DNA of 64,000 nucleotides, taken from Skeletonema tropicum. Lineage: Eukaryota; Bacillariophyta; Thalassiosirophyceae; Thalassiosirales; Thalassiosiraceae. Location: assembly GCA_037178625.1 (NCBI GenBank), contig CM074130.1, forward strand, positions 310,001-374,000, in the 5' to 3' direction. Below the pieces are notes generated by a model. It had not been told where the DNA came from. It did no database searches and saw nothing but the letters and a program-made list of their open reading frames with translations. Shown here one piece after another: positions 27,993 to 37,881 of this stretch (positions are counted from its first letter, which is position 1; each line of letters begins with the position of its first letter). The position numbers and the translations under genes are program-made.

Positions 27993-29670
27993 TTAATGTT
28001 CGCTCTCTCTCTGTAAATAGTGACGACTTCTATCTCCTTCACTCAGCATGCTTACTCCAGACGTTAAGGCGGGTGCACTGTCAACACGCAGTCTTTTGAA
28101 AGTTGGTAAACAAAACTCGTAACAGTCGCTCCGTTCATTTGGTATTCGTCTGAAGCCCCATCGATAGAGCTTACTTAGGAAGCTAGAGAGCAAAATTGGA
28201 TTGTCAAAATAAGCCGGAATGATGTGCTTTCGGAATCGGAATGCAGAGGTGGAAGCAGTCATGATAGGTTAGTCATATAAATTGGCATGTGGAAATGAAG
28301 TTGTTGCAAGCACGTCATAAAAACATCACCGAGAGTGAATACTAACCTCCTCAAACTTGAGCTGATCCATGATGATAAAGCTGCTTCCATCAAGAGACCA
28401 TTGAACGGTAGTACTGTCATTCTGGCTTTCTCTGTCGAGCATTGCTCTGAGCTGATATGACACGTGACATCAAGGCGAAAGAAGGAGTTAGAGTGAACTG
28501 AATTGGGACAAGAACATGAGGTATATTTCTCAATGATATTCCTACCTGCTGCAGGAATTGCTCTCGGAAGCCAGCTCTTCTTGGCTTCTTCTTGACAGGA
28601 GGATCCGTGGGTGCAGCCGCTGCTGCTGCAGCAGCAAAAGATGGTAGTCCCAGCATCTGCCTTGCTGGCACTGAATCTGTGGCTGAAGCCGATGATGGTT
28701 CGTTTGTTGTATTGTTCTTACTGTATGGAGGTTCTTTGGGTGCAGCAGCTGCGGCAGCAGCAGCGAAAGTTGGTAAGCCTTCATCATCTGGAGACGAGTT
28801 CCTTCTCTTTGCAAAGTGGTGCTCATCTTCACCACTTTCTTCATCGATGTCATCTTCGTTGTCGCTATTATTATCATCAACTGGGCCATAATTTTGAGCA
28901 CGAGCGTTTTCTCCAGGCTGCGCTGTTGCATCACCTCTTAGAGCGGCCTGCAGAACTGCTGCGATCGAATCTGCTTGTACGTTACTGCCAACAGACGGAT
29001 GCGGTGCACCTAGTTGATTTGGCTGAGCAACATTATTATTCTTTGATCCAAGTGATTGTCTAGAAAGCGGCGGTGCGCCTACTTGCTGAGGCCGAGCGGC
29101 ATTATTATTATGAACGCGTTGGCCTGAGATACGACCATTTGTACCCAACATGGCATTTAGGATAGCTACTTGGACCCTGCGCTGATTTTCTTCATCGACA
29201 AATCGCTGCAATATCTGTATTAAAGATAGAACAGGAGTCAACGTCATGTCGTTGGGTTGAGAGGAAGCTGTTGTCGACATCCCTGACGCAACCGGTGCGG
29301 TGTTAAGGGGAGGGGACTGTGGCAATATCCCAGAGAGACTCACGAGGGCATGCACTGCGACTGCGTTGCTTTGGGCAGAAGGGACGGGATATTGATATTG
29401 ATATTGACCCATAGTTTGAGTTGGAGGTGTTGGACCTCTACCCAAACTTTGAAGGGTAGCATTGAGCAGATTCATGGTGGGGTTGTTTGGATGTTGCCAT
29501 TGCGGTAATGACTGAAAATGAAGATTTCCACCGACTTTATTTAGCTGGCTGGCATGGTTGGACATGGGCTGTTGATTTGGGACTGAATTCTGATTCGCAG
29601 TTGACTGATGTTGATTACTACCAATGATGTTTTGAAGGATGTTGTTTATGTCAGCGAGATTCATTTGCAT
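27993..29670 (-). CDS. HSF-type transcription factor with C-terminal DNA-binding domain, three exons, 487 aa
   Basis: Exons (minus): 29670-28546, 28451-28347 and 28226-27993, all phase 0, with GTAGGA…ATATCAG and GTTAGT…CCGAAAG introns. Joining them assembles FREQFLQQ|LRAMLDRESQND … VQWSLDGSSFIIMDQLKFEE|HIIPAYFDNPILLSSFLSKL, then YRWGFRRI and CLPTFKR. This matches the heat-shock-factor winged helix (F..KL..ML, I.W…F.I.D, ILP.YF…SSF.RQLN.YGFRK). HSFs bind nGAAn repeats in the nucleus and are greatly expanded in diatoms. Unusually, the domain is at the C-terminus (about 365-455), after 360 residues rich in Gln, Asn and Pro. That part holds an acidic run (DDNNSDNEDDIDEESGEDE) and two GLP-x-FAAAAAAAAP repeats. 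No heptad-repeat trimerisation region follows. RQLN is changed to SKLY. An upstream exon cannot be excluded, as the frame stays open to about 29742. Confidence 0.82.
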
Positions 29671-29742
29671 TTGGTTTGTAACTTGATTCGGGCCAGGCGG
29701 GACTTGATGTGGGGCGTTGCTGTGTACTAAGCTGACGCTTTA

Positions 29743-30026
29743 TGTTTGAGATAAGATCAGTGATGGACTAGACTTGCATCTGTCTGATACGAGCTGCTTC
29801 TCATGTAATTCTCAATTCATATCGGATAAATTCTTAACCAAATTTACAGGATATTGATGAGCTGGTATTGGCCATTTTTTTGTTAGGCTGCTAGCAGTCG
29901 TTGACCCGAACTGAAGGGAACTTGAAGTGAAGGAGTCGTTTCGGGTTCAAGTTTTCAGTACGGACTGTGCAGTCGTCTGCCCTGAACCGTTACAGACCGT
30001 TACAAATTTCGGGTTGAAGTGAAAAA
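29743..30026. other. 5' flank of the HSF-like gene
   Basis: Intergenic, divergently placed between the HSF-like gene and the next WYT gene. Contains repeated CGGGTT(C/G)AAGT words (29942, 30009) related to the hairpin that follows. Confidence 0.4.
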
Positions 30027-30072
30027 CCAACTTCAACCCCGAAAAAGCGGCCTTTTTCGGGGTTGAAGTTGG
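30027..30072. repeat. Perfect 21-bp-arm hairpin with 4-nt loop
   Basis: Arm 30027-30047 (CCAACTTCAACCCCGAAAAA plus G) is followed by loop CGGC and its exact reverse complement, 30052-30072. As RNA it would form a very stable stem. It could be a foldback remnant or a transcription stop; there is no flanking gene end to favour the latter. Confidence 0.9.
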
Positions 30073-30226
30073 TAGCACGGAATCCCTTGAGGTGAGCATC
30101 ATCAAGGCATCTATCACCGTAGCAAAACAGAAATTTTAAAGTACGTCTGGTGGGCCCTCAAGAGGCGACATTATCTACGCTAAGTGATAACGAACATGTG
30201 CTGCAGTAGCTATTATTTCCCTGTAA

Positions 30227-30494
30227 GTAGAAGTACTTGTCCCTACAATGTGTAACAAAACAACTTCACTGCTTTCTACGATTGATAAAAGGCCTTTTAT
30301 CCGGAGGAGTGCCGATTCAAGATGCGAGCTGCTTGCAATACAAGGTGAAGTCACTGCTCTTTTCCTCTATTGTCCTTCTTACATCATACCCAGATTACTT
30401 CCTGCTCAGCGGATTACATACTTCCTGCTCATCTCGTACAGCTTTGGCTGACATCTCACAACTTCATCTCAAAAATACACAACAGGACTTAAAC
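30227..30494 (+). promoter_or_regulatory. Duplicated upstream region of a WYT gene
   Basis: AGTAGAAGTACTTGTCCCTA … CACAACTTCATCTCAAAAATACA precedes the ATG at 30495 and is repeated almost exactly before 33007 (32762-33006). This copy has an extra 23-bp tandem repeat (TACTTCCTGCTC twice). High conservation right to the ATG suggests either recent duplication or retained promoter/5' UTR function. Confidence 0.55.
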
Positions 30495-30935
30495 ATGGCG
30501 TCAGAATTGATCGTAGACTTCCCACTCAAACGCAACCATGACCATGCGCATGTGCGATTTGCCAAAACCGCACAGCTTTACATAGTTGACCGGCACGAGG
30601 ATAAAAATGAGCTGTGGTACACCAAGGCAGAATACAAAAGAATGAAACGAAACATCAATCAAGACGTCCTCCAAGCTCGTGCAAAAGCAAGTGATGCGGC
30701 GTCCAAAGAAGATAGCGGCTTCTGGATTGGTATTGCCCATCTACTCACACCTGCCTGTGCGCTCGAGGTGCAGTCTTGTAGACGTCGATGCGTACGTGCA
30801 GTTCTCGCAGAGCAGGCGATACAGCCGTCTGAATGTTTGAGGTGTGAGGGTATTGCTCTTGCCTCGTCAGCCCAGACAAGGAGGGCCGTATTGAGAGCAA
30901 GGAAGCTCGGTAAGCTTCATCAAGATTCCATTTGA
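30495..30935 (+). CDS. WYT-motif small-protein family, 146 aa
   Basis: ATG at 30495 in CTTAAACATGGCG; the longer open frame upstream is the shared 5' flank, and the equivalent flank of the 33007 copy reads in a different frame. Protein: MASELIVDFPLKRNHDHAHV, YIVDRHEDKNELWYTKAEYK, GFWIGIAHLLTPACALE, CRRRCVRAVLAEQAIQPSEC, ending RKLGKLHQDSI. A single N-terminal module. Compared with the 33007 copy it lacks a few in-frame residues (FAKTAQLY against FANETAQVY), so selection appears to keep the frame. The locus (about 30227-31010) and that at 32762-33545 are a direct duplication 2.5 kb apart. Function unknown. Confidence 0.78.
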   Translation: MASELIVDFPLKRNHDHAHVRFAKTAQLYIVDRHEDKNELWYTKAEYKRMKRNINQDVLQARAKASDAASKEDSGFWIGIAHLLTPACALEVQSCRRRCVRAVLAEQAIQPSECLRCEGIALASSAQTRRAVLRARKLGKLHQDSI

Positions 30936-31372
30936 TAAACAGGAAGAGTACATTGACATTGTAATCGGTGTACCAGTAACAAAGTAGTGTAACAGACATT
31001 TTAGACTGAATGATATATATTTCACTACAGCTTGACGTTGACTTGACAACATTTTCGGCCGTTACTACATCAGTACTACGCTCAGAGACAAACGGCCTGG
31101 ACACTCAACGCAATCTACAATATTTGCCGCGATCTACTTACTCAATTGACCATTTCAGCTCTTTGAATCGCAGTCGCAAGTGTTTCTAAAAGTGACCAGT
31201 TTGGCACCCCATCCAATTGAAGCAACCACTGCAGTAGTGACGAACTTCACTCAGTTCACTTGACTCGCATACATCGATATCCAAGCTTCGGTAGAAGATT
31301 AGAGCTGTAGTATCTTTTGATTATGGTGGTGATGGATAGAGGGAGGCGGGCTCAAATTTTGCTGCGGTGTTT
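30936..31372. other. Intergenic, nothing recognised
   Basis: 3' flank of the WYT gene. Its first 75 bp (GTAATCGGTGTACCAGTAAC) are shared with the duplicate at 33500-33545. Confidence 0.4.
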
Positions 31373-31416
31373 CTCCTCCTCCTCCTCCTCCTCCTCCTCC
31401 TCCTCCTCCTCCTCCT
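31373..31416. repeat. (CTC)n microsatellite
   Basis: About 14-15 uninterrupted CTC/CCT triplets. Confidence 0.95.
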
Positions 31417-31464
31417 TCGTCAGATAATTTTTGAATTTGGGAGTCCGTCTCACGGAGTTTAGAG

Positions 31465-32264
31465 CAAGGGTAAATAAGCAGGGTTGGCGACGACGGTTCC
31501 CGCCAAAATTTTACCTAGTAAAAAAGCTGAGTACCGTTACCGTCTCGTCAGCAAGTTCGATTGAGAAAGTCAGTGCCGGTCCGAAAATGATGATCCGCAC
31601 CGCCACGCCGCGCCGGCTGGCGCCGGCCGTGATCAGGCAAGGCAACCATGGTCGACGTTGCCGCCGCTGAATTAGACCAAGTTAACAGCCGTATTATGGG
31701 GTGATTGGTGGCTGACGGTTACTATGGATTATTATGTTGGTGTCGAAGCCCTCGCCGCTGCAAAATCCCCTGAGGGAAGGCAGCATTGAGGCAATATTAG
31801 ACGATGACGTCCGGCGAGCGCCGCCCACTGAACAGTGCTCATTGAACGTCGCAAGGAGCGTTTCTGCTTAATCCAAGCACGATAACACAGACATAGTAAT
31901 CCATAGTAACGATCAGCCACCGACCGACCGATATTACGGTTATTAACTTGGTCTATTTCAGCGGCGGCAACGCTGACCATGGTTGCCGGCAGAGAGTGTT
32001 CAATTTGAGCTTTCAATGACGGAGATCGGGCAGGGCAACCGAGACTCAATGAAAGGAAGCGAGACTCAATTATAGGGATCTCAAAGTCGTAACGAAACTT
32101 TTACTTAGGAAAATTTGATGCCGCTTTCTGATCACTGCTGATCATAGGAGCGATACGTCGGAACAAGTGAAAGATCGCTAAATTTGAGTACCTACTTGCT
32201 GACGAGATGGTAAATTGATTTTGAAATTTAGCAAAACGACGCCAACCCTGCTTATTTACCCTTG
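31465..32264. mobile_element. 800-bp foldback transposon, 8-bp target duplication
   Basis: GTTTAGAG flanks both ends (31457-31464 and 32265-32272). The termini are CAAGGGTAAATAAGCAGGGT and its inverted repeat. Homology between the arms continues in patches for about 270-380 bp per arm: CTCGTCAGCAAGT, CAACCATGGTC, GTTGCCGCCGCTGAA, TAGACCAAGTTAA, GGTGGCTGA and TTACTATGGATTA all recur inverted. An 8-bp duplication and CA…G termini favour hAT affiliation. Arms this long also recall Mutator-like foldbacks, but those give 9 bp. No transposase. Confidence 0.82.
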
Positions 32265-32761
32265 GTTTAGAGCCGAAGCTTGCTGCTGCCGCACACAATT
32301 GTACGTAAGTAAAAATTGATTTGACGTGAAAATTATCTTTAACTTGAAGCTTAACTTAAGAGTTAAACTTCAAGAACACCTCTGCCGGGACAAATGGAGA
32401 AGAAGACACCTTGCACCGCGATGTACAGTTCTAGAGCAGTTCGCTAGAGTTTGCACCACCTAGATACGGGACGCTCATATTTTTATTGAATGAATGACAG
32501 CTTGGAAGACGATGAAAAAACAAGCAAGCACCACGCCTAATCAGCAAGCAACAGGAGAATTGGTATTTTTAATTACAGAAAATTGCTTTGTTAGTATTGG
32601 CTATCAGTTCGAGTTCAAGTAAGGGGTAATTTGATAGCAAACCAGGAGATGGAATCTTGCTTGCAAGTTTGCGAATTCCATAGAGAGGGGTTCGCAAATG
32701 AGTTCGCACATAAGAACAGAATCCTTTTTCTGGATTCCAATTCCATAAGAAGTACAGCTAA
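32265..32761. other. Intergenic, nothing recognised
   Basis: Flank between the foldback transposon and the duplicated WYT promoter. No gene or repeat with support. Confidence 0.4.
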
Positions 32762-33006
32762 GTAGAAGTACTTGTCCCTACAATGTAAAACAAAACAACT
32801 TCACTGCTTTCTACGATTGATAAAAGGCCTTTTATCCGGAGGAGTGCCGATTCAAGATGCGAGCTGCTTGCAATACAAGGTGAAGTCACTGTTCTTTTCC
32901 TCTATTGTCCTTCTTACATCATACCCAGATTACTTCCTGCTCATCTCGTACAGCTTTGGCTGACATCTCACAACTTCATCTCAAAAATACACAACAGGAC
33001 ATAAAC
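32762..33006 (+). promoter_or_regulatory. Duplicated upstream region of a WYT gene (second copy)
   Basis: Near-identical to 30227-30494 without the 23-bp tandem repeat. See that entry. Confidence 0.55.
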
Positions 33007-33456
33007 ATGGCGTCAGAATTGATCGTAGACTTCCCACTCAAACGCAACCATGACCATGCGCATGTGCGATTTGCCAATGAAACAGCACAGGTTTATATTG
33101 TTCCTAGGCACGAGGACAAAAACAGAAGCGAGCTGTGGTACACTAAGGCAGAATACGACGCAATGAAACGAAACATCAATCAAGACGTCCTCCAAGCTCG
33201 TGCAAAAGCAAGTGATGCGGCGTCCAAAGAAGATAGCGGCTTCTGGATTGGAATTGCTCATCTACTCACACCTGCCTGTGCACTCGAGGTGCAGTCTTGC
33301 AGACGTCGATGCGTACGTGCAGTTCTCGCGGAGCAGGCGATACAGCCGTCTGAATGTTTGAGTTGTGATGATATTGCTCTTGCCTCGTCAGCCGAGACGA
33401 GGAGGGCCGTATTTAGAGCAAGGAAGCTCGGTAAGCTGCACCAAGATCCATTTTAG
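33007..33456 (+). CDS. WYT-motif small-protein family, 149 aa
   Basis: ATG at 33007. Protein: MASELIVDFPLKRNHDHAHV, RFANETAQVYIVPRHEDKNR, SELWYTKAEYDAMKRNINQD, GFWIGIAHLLTPACALE, CRRRCVRAVLAEQAIQPSEC, ending RKLGKLHQDPF. Most similar to the 30495 gene over gene and promoter, but its first 60 residues (FANET…VPRHEDKN.SELWYT) are closer to module 2 of the minus-strand genes at 9052 and 11297. That mosaic suggests gene conversion among family members. Intact; function unknown. Confidence 0.78.
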   Translation: MASELIVDFPLKRNHDHAHVRFANETAQVYIVPRHEDKNRSELWYTKAEYDAMKRNINQDVLQARAKASDAASKEDSGFWIGIAHLLTPACALEVQSCRRRCVRAVLAEQAIQPSECLSCDDIALASSAETRRAVFRARKLGKLHQDPF

Positions 33457-33546
33457 AATACACAGGCAATCTCTCTAGGATCGAGGGATCGAGTACATTG
33501 TAATCGGTGTACCAGTAACAAAGTAGTGTAACAGACATTTAAGACA

Positions 33547-34940
33547 AACGGCCTCCGCATCCTAGGCTCACCAGTAGGCTCACCGACATTTCAACAAGAT
33601 TTCATCGCAGAAGATCGAAACTGACGCCAACAACCTCCTACAGGGCCTCGACGACGTTCAACTATTTTATCCAACTCTACAGGCAAAGCACATCTCAACG
33701 CCTAAATCATCTATTCCCAGCTGATGTCTAATGTCTAAGGTACGCTTAAGCTCAAACTTCCATCTGCACCGGAGACGCTTGGGACAATTGGGATAGCAAC
33801 ACTGCCAAAGCATTCGATAGCATCAACGCACACATGATCAAATCCATCACAAACAAGGACACTATGCCAGTCCACACTACTCAGAACTTCTTATGAACAT
33901 GAGCACAAAAATGGGAGGTATTGGCATCAACACTCCAAGAAACAAAGCAATTCCAGCCTCAATTCTAGCAACAAAAGGGACACTCAAAACAATCTACAAT
34001 TGGGTATTCTTAGGACCGCAACGCACAAGATTCATGCTACCCGACTCAATCACATCTTTATATGTAATTCCCAGCATCAGAAAGTCTAAAGTACGACCAT
34101 TCGACACCCATTTTAATTTCCCAATAGTTTCTCAAAAGAAGGCCACTTCAGATGCAGACTATCAAAAATCGGATTATTCGACATGATCACATGCAACTCT
34201 GACACTTGCCCTTCTCCATCCCGAGAGGTGGAAGTAACTCTAAATCAAACTATATCGTCGCGTCACTCCTCTCTCGGCAGAGAAGAGCAAGTTTTAAAGA
34301 GGCAGAGGTTCAAATACATCCCGCACCGACAGCTCCTCTCAAGTAACTTCTTCTTCGAGACCCAGGACCGATCTCACGATCAGCTGATGGGCGCGCTTCA
34401 ATTGGGATTCCCGAGACCTTGAACCCGAGACCTTTATTTTTAATTAAAGCTAGTAAGCCCCCTAACTAAACGACCACTCCCCTCCATCGAAATCTCTAGA
34501 GTACAATACCATGGGAACTTCCCTCACCAAGCATTCACTAGAACCCCATCAAACATCCTAGAACGAGCCGACTCAATTTGGAAATCAAAACAACGAAACT
34601 ATCACTACGGGGGATCCTACAAAAGCCCTGACCCAAGCACCTACTACACACAAATATTCGGGAGAACGGTTTGTAAGGCAAACGGTTCGGCAGGACTAGC
34701 TGCCATTCAAGCACTCTATGAGAGCAACAATGGCCCGATAACAGCGTCGTCACTTAATGATGACCAAATTTCATATTTATTACACAGTACAGGTGGCAGA
34801 TCTATTTCACAAAGAAGTAGCTCTCAGTCGACTCAAGAGTCTTCACAGCCATCTACAGATACTTTTCTTGTTTACAATACCAGTGATACGTAGTTTACCG
34901 TAACCGTAGCACAGAAATAACCTAAAGCCCCACACACACT
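33547..34940 (+). pseudogene. LINE remnant of the NTSDT family, longest copy in the window
   Basis: Starts where the WYT duplication ends. Successive frames give NGLRILGSPVGSPTFQQDFI, NNLLQGLDDVQ, STSQRLNHLFPADV and (33893-34186) KMGGIGINTPRNKAIPASIL. These resemble the region after the reverse-transcriptase core in diatom LINE-like proteins (GVRILG.PVG, GLGI…AIPA). After 34186-34440, which is unrelated or decayed, a stop-to-stop open frame without ATG runs 34444-34893 (149 residues; ERADSIWKSKQRNYHYGG … GLAAIQALYESNNGPI … TDTFLVYNTSDT). Its last ~50 codons and the following 3' UTR recur at four other places, consistent with 5'-truncated copies. Several frameshifts; not functional. Confidence 0.6.
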
Positions 34941-36116
34941 GGGATTGAGTGCTTCAATTATCGCCCGATCGGTCCTGTGTAGGCCATTCAGCTTCCATGA
35001 AGGTTCTGCCGTCTCCCACGACATCATTCATCCCTCCAGCCTTTCGGTCTCTTTCGATGGATCTCCCAGAAGAAATACGGCACGTTGTTTGTATTCGTAT
35101 CCACCCAAGTTGACCACAACAGAAGGATTTTTATTTTTACAGGGGTTGGGGCGGATGTCACAAAAGGACGATTCCATCGAAATCCATCGAGGGCGAGGGG
35201 ACAATACTAGTCCAAAACGGTGTTGTTACACCATAGGAACTCCGCGGATATAGTCATTGCATGTGCCCCTCGAATATTCAGCCTGTATCCAGAGTTTTAC
35301 AATTCGAATTTGATACGTTCTTGTCGAACTCAGTGCAGAGGAGTGCTGCTGTGGATATAATACGAATTGGATGATCTTGTCGAGCGCTTCCACCCTTTCT
35401 TCAATCTAATACGCTGCAATCAGATAATATTCGTCATTCGCATTAATTTCTTCGGCATAAACGAATGGATTGAATTTATTCACTACTGGAAGATTGATCG
35501 CATTTTTATTCACTATTCACGCATGGTCTCAAATGGTGTCAATCTTTGGGCAAATAAGCAGGGACTATCTAGAGCAAATTGAAGCAATGACGCAGTGACG
35601 GGCACCTCTTCTTAATCAGGATTGCTAGAGATCAGATGCTTTTTGTCTATGAAAGTCGGTAACACAAATTGGTCGTGGCAGATCAAATTCATGTGCTCAA
35701 GAAAACAAGCCGTGTATCACTGGAATCTTGCACCAACTGCCAAAGCTGAGTCTCTTTTGTATGGCTCGTAGTAATGCACTATTGGGTGCCTTCAATTCCA
35801 ATCTCGCCTTGCTCGCCTTGTGCAAAATGAATGATCCTTACATGAGTACGATCTAACCTGGACCATTTTAGTGTATAAATTGATAAGGATATCGTCGAAA
35901 TGATGGCAAGATGTACGAATTACGAATGTTGAAACTGTATGATAGGAATACAATGACTAATTAGTACTAATTAGTAGATTAACCTGTTTGTATGTGGTAT
36001 GTGCTCATCTATACCGTTATGATTGGTGGAGAGCTTGTGGATGGAAAGCGAATCGAATTGAAATTTCATTCGAATCGACTGGCGCCAAGATGCTTGGAAC
36101 GAATGCCTCGAAAATC
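34941..36116. other. Intergenic, no supported gene
   Basis: Open frames up to 102 codons lack motifs. A 24-bp perfect inverted repeat links 34365-34388 with 37921-37944 around this region. GGGCAAATAAGCAGGGACT at 35548 resembles the tip of the 31465 foldback element. Confidence 0.4.
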
Positions 36117-37881
36117 CACGCTGTAGTCCTCGGTAGATACGCTCTTCGAATTTTTCACCCCGCTATATTTTTTGCGCCACGATATTATTTTTGGGGGAAG
36201 CTTGCGAGCGTATAACCTCTGAAAGCTCGTGCAGATTTTCAACCCGCCCAGGTCGAACAGGGTTGAAATATCACCCTTTCGACCATTTCGACATCAATGA
36301 TCCACTTTTGGCCGGCAATGACCATGTCGAACCACCGGAACACCTTCTCAACCTACCCCTCTCCCTATCGATTGCCAGCACCCAGCGCCACCGAAGCCCC
36401 TATTATGAGCGGAGAGGGAGAAATTAACTGCTTTTTATCGTCACCATCGGCGGATGAAACGTCAAAGGGAAGAGCAAAAGATGTTACCTATCACACCACT
36501 AATCGAACTCGACCTGTCTCCTTAACAACACTAAATGGCAATGAATCGGAGCAGCAACAGGCATCTTCACCGTGAGTGATGCCAGAAGACTATCCAATCA
36601 CACCGGCGAAACCGAATCGTGAATGCAATGAAAATATGCTACAGAGCAAACGAAGCGAACACCCGTCCGACACTCCCATCATGCGAAACAGAAAGAGAAG
36701 CCAAACAAACAACAAACGATTGCATTGACTTACAATCAAGATACCGAAAACATAGAAATAGGAGAAGGATCGAGATCGAGGAAAGGAGGATATATGAACA
36801 TTGTTCCAAATAAGAAGTCTGAGCATCTGGTACGTCCTGTTTCATTCAGAGAAGGCGAGGGCGAGGTTGAGAGAGGAGAGATTTATCTCCGATGCTATTT
36901 GAAGGCACGATCAATCTGTGTTTGATACAGCGCACAACGTATTCGATCACCGCGATACAGAGAACTTGGAAAGGTCAGAGAAGTAGAAGGTTTCTTGACG
37001 AACAACTTCTTTGAGGATCGTAGTCGCGCCTCCGTGTAAAAGATGTTAATATTAATGAAATGTATACTTACTTAATCCATTTCTACATTATTTCAATGGA
37101 ATCCCTTCTACCCCGGTTCGCCACAATTCAACTTCTCTTTTGACGTCTCTCCAGATAATTATTTCAGCAACAATTGCTTTCTTCTTTTCGCACTCCATTC
37201 TTGTCGTACAACTTTTCCTCGCTCTTCATAGCTGCGAGTCTTGTCTCCATTAGCTGAAGTTGACCATTATTGCCGCCAACTCCTGTGAATGTACTTCTAG
37301 CTCATTCAGCATGTTTGATTCTCTAATGAAACATTTTATGTTGCCAACGAAAACGATGAACCCCGCGTCTTCCTTTCTCCTCATGCACATCCACCTCTTC
37401 GACTGTTGTAAGTAAATCTATTGCTCAACTCGCCAATACCATCTGGAAGGCACTCCAATTGCTGTGAGCCACACACTTCGAGAAACGAAATCAATGGAAG
37501 TCAAAAGCGATGTTGGATCGGCGGCGTCGAAATTTCGCTCATTTTCGTCCTCTTTTGACTCTATTTCGACCGAAGAAATAGCCGTTGTTGGATCCACCAT
37601 GGCCAGGACATGGCAGAGGGCTAGGAGGACCGTTGGGCGATGCATCGGCATCGATACTGGGAGGTATTTGTCCTCAATGCGCTCAATTCGACTGCATATT
37701 AGGGTGATTCGCATATTTCAACCCTGTTCGGCCTGGGCGGGTTGAAAATCTGCACGAGCTCTCAGAGGTTAGTTATAGATTCCCGAACATTCTCCCGCCA
37801 AAACCAAATCGCGGACTTTTCTGAAAAAAATTATTTTTCGCACCCAATCGAGGGAATCTATAAACCGAGGACTACAGCGTG
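36117..37881. mobile_element. 1.77-kb DNA transposon, 8-bp target duplication, long terminal repeats
   Basis: CGAAAATC is duplicated at 36109-36116 and 37882-37889. The termini CACGCTGTAGTCCTCGGT match as inverted repeats. Homology resumes about 90-110 bp inside (CTCTGAAAGCTCGTGCAGAT, TTTTCAACCCGCCCAGG, CGAACAGGGTTGAAATAT), giving imperfect ~160-180-bp arms. The 8-bp duplication points to the hAT superfamily. No transposase is recognisable, so it is non-autonomous; a 98-codon frame lies within. Confidence 0.82.
37418..37714 (-). CDS. Possible 98-aa cargo ORF of the transposon
   Basis: ATG at 37714 on the inner edge of the right terminal repeat. The protein has a hydrophobic stretch (TVLLALCHVLAMVDPTTAIS, about residues 29-48) after a basic N-terminus, then an acidic part (VEIESKEDENERNFDAADPT). 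This could be a signal anchor or a late signal peptide. No family recognised. A frame of this length can occur by chance; confidence is low. Confidence 0.3.
   Translation of the reverse strand: MRITLICSRIERIEDKYLPVSMPMHRPTVLLALCHVLAMVDPTTAISSVEIESKEDENERNFDAADPTSLLTSIDFVSRSVWLTAIGVPSRWYWRVEQ

Noticed and set aside
30237..30494. Longer N-terminus for the WYT gene at 30495
   Set aside because: The upstream frame is the duplicated 5' flank; in the sister copy the same DNA is read in a different frame, so it is not conserved as protein.
34300..34330. GGTTCAAATAC as a tRNA B box
   Set aside because: No matching A box, acceptor stem or anticodon arm at the right distance.
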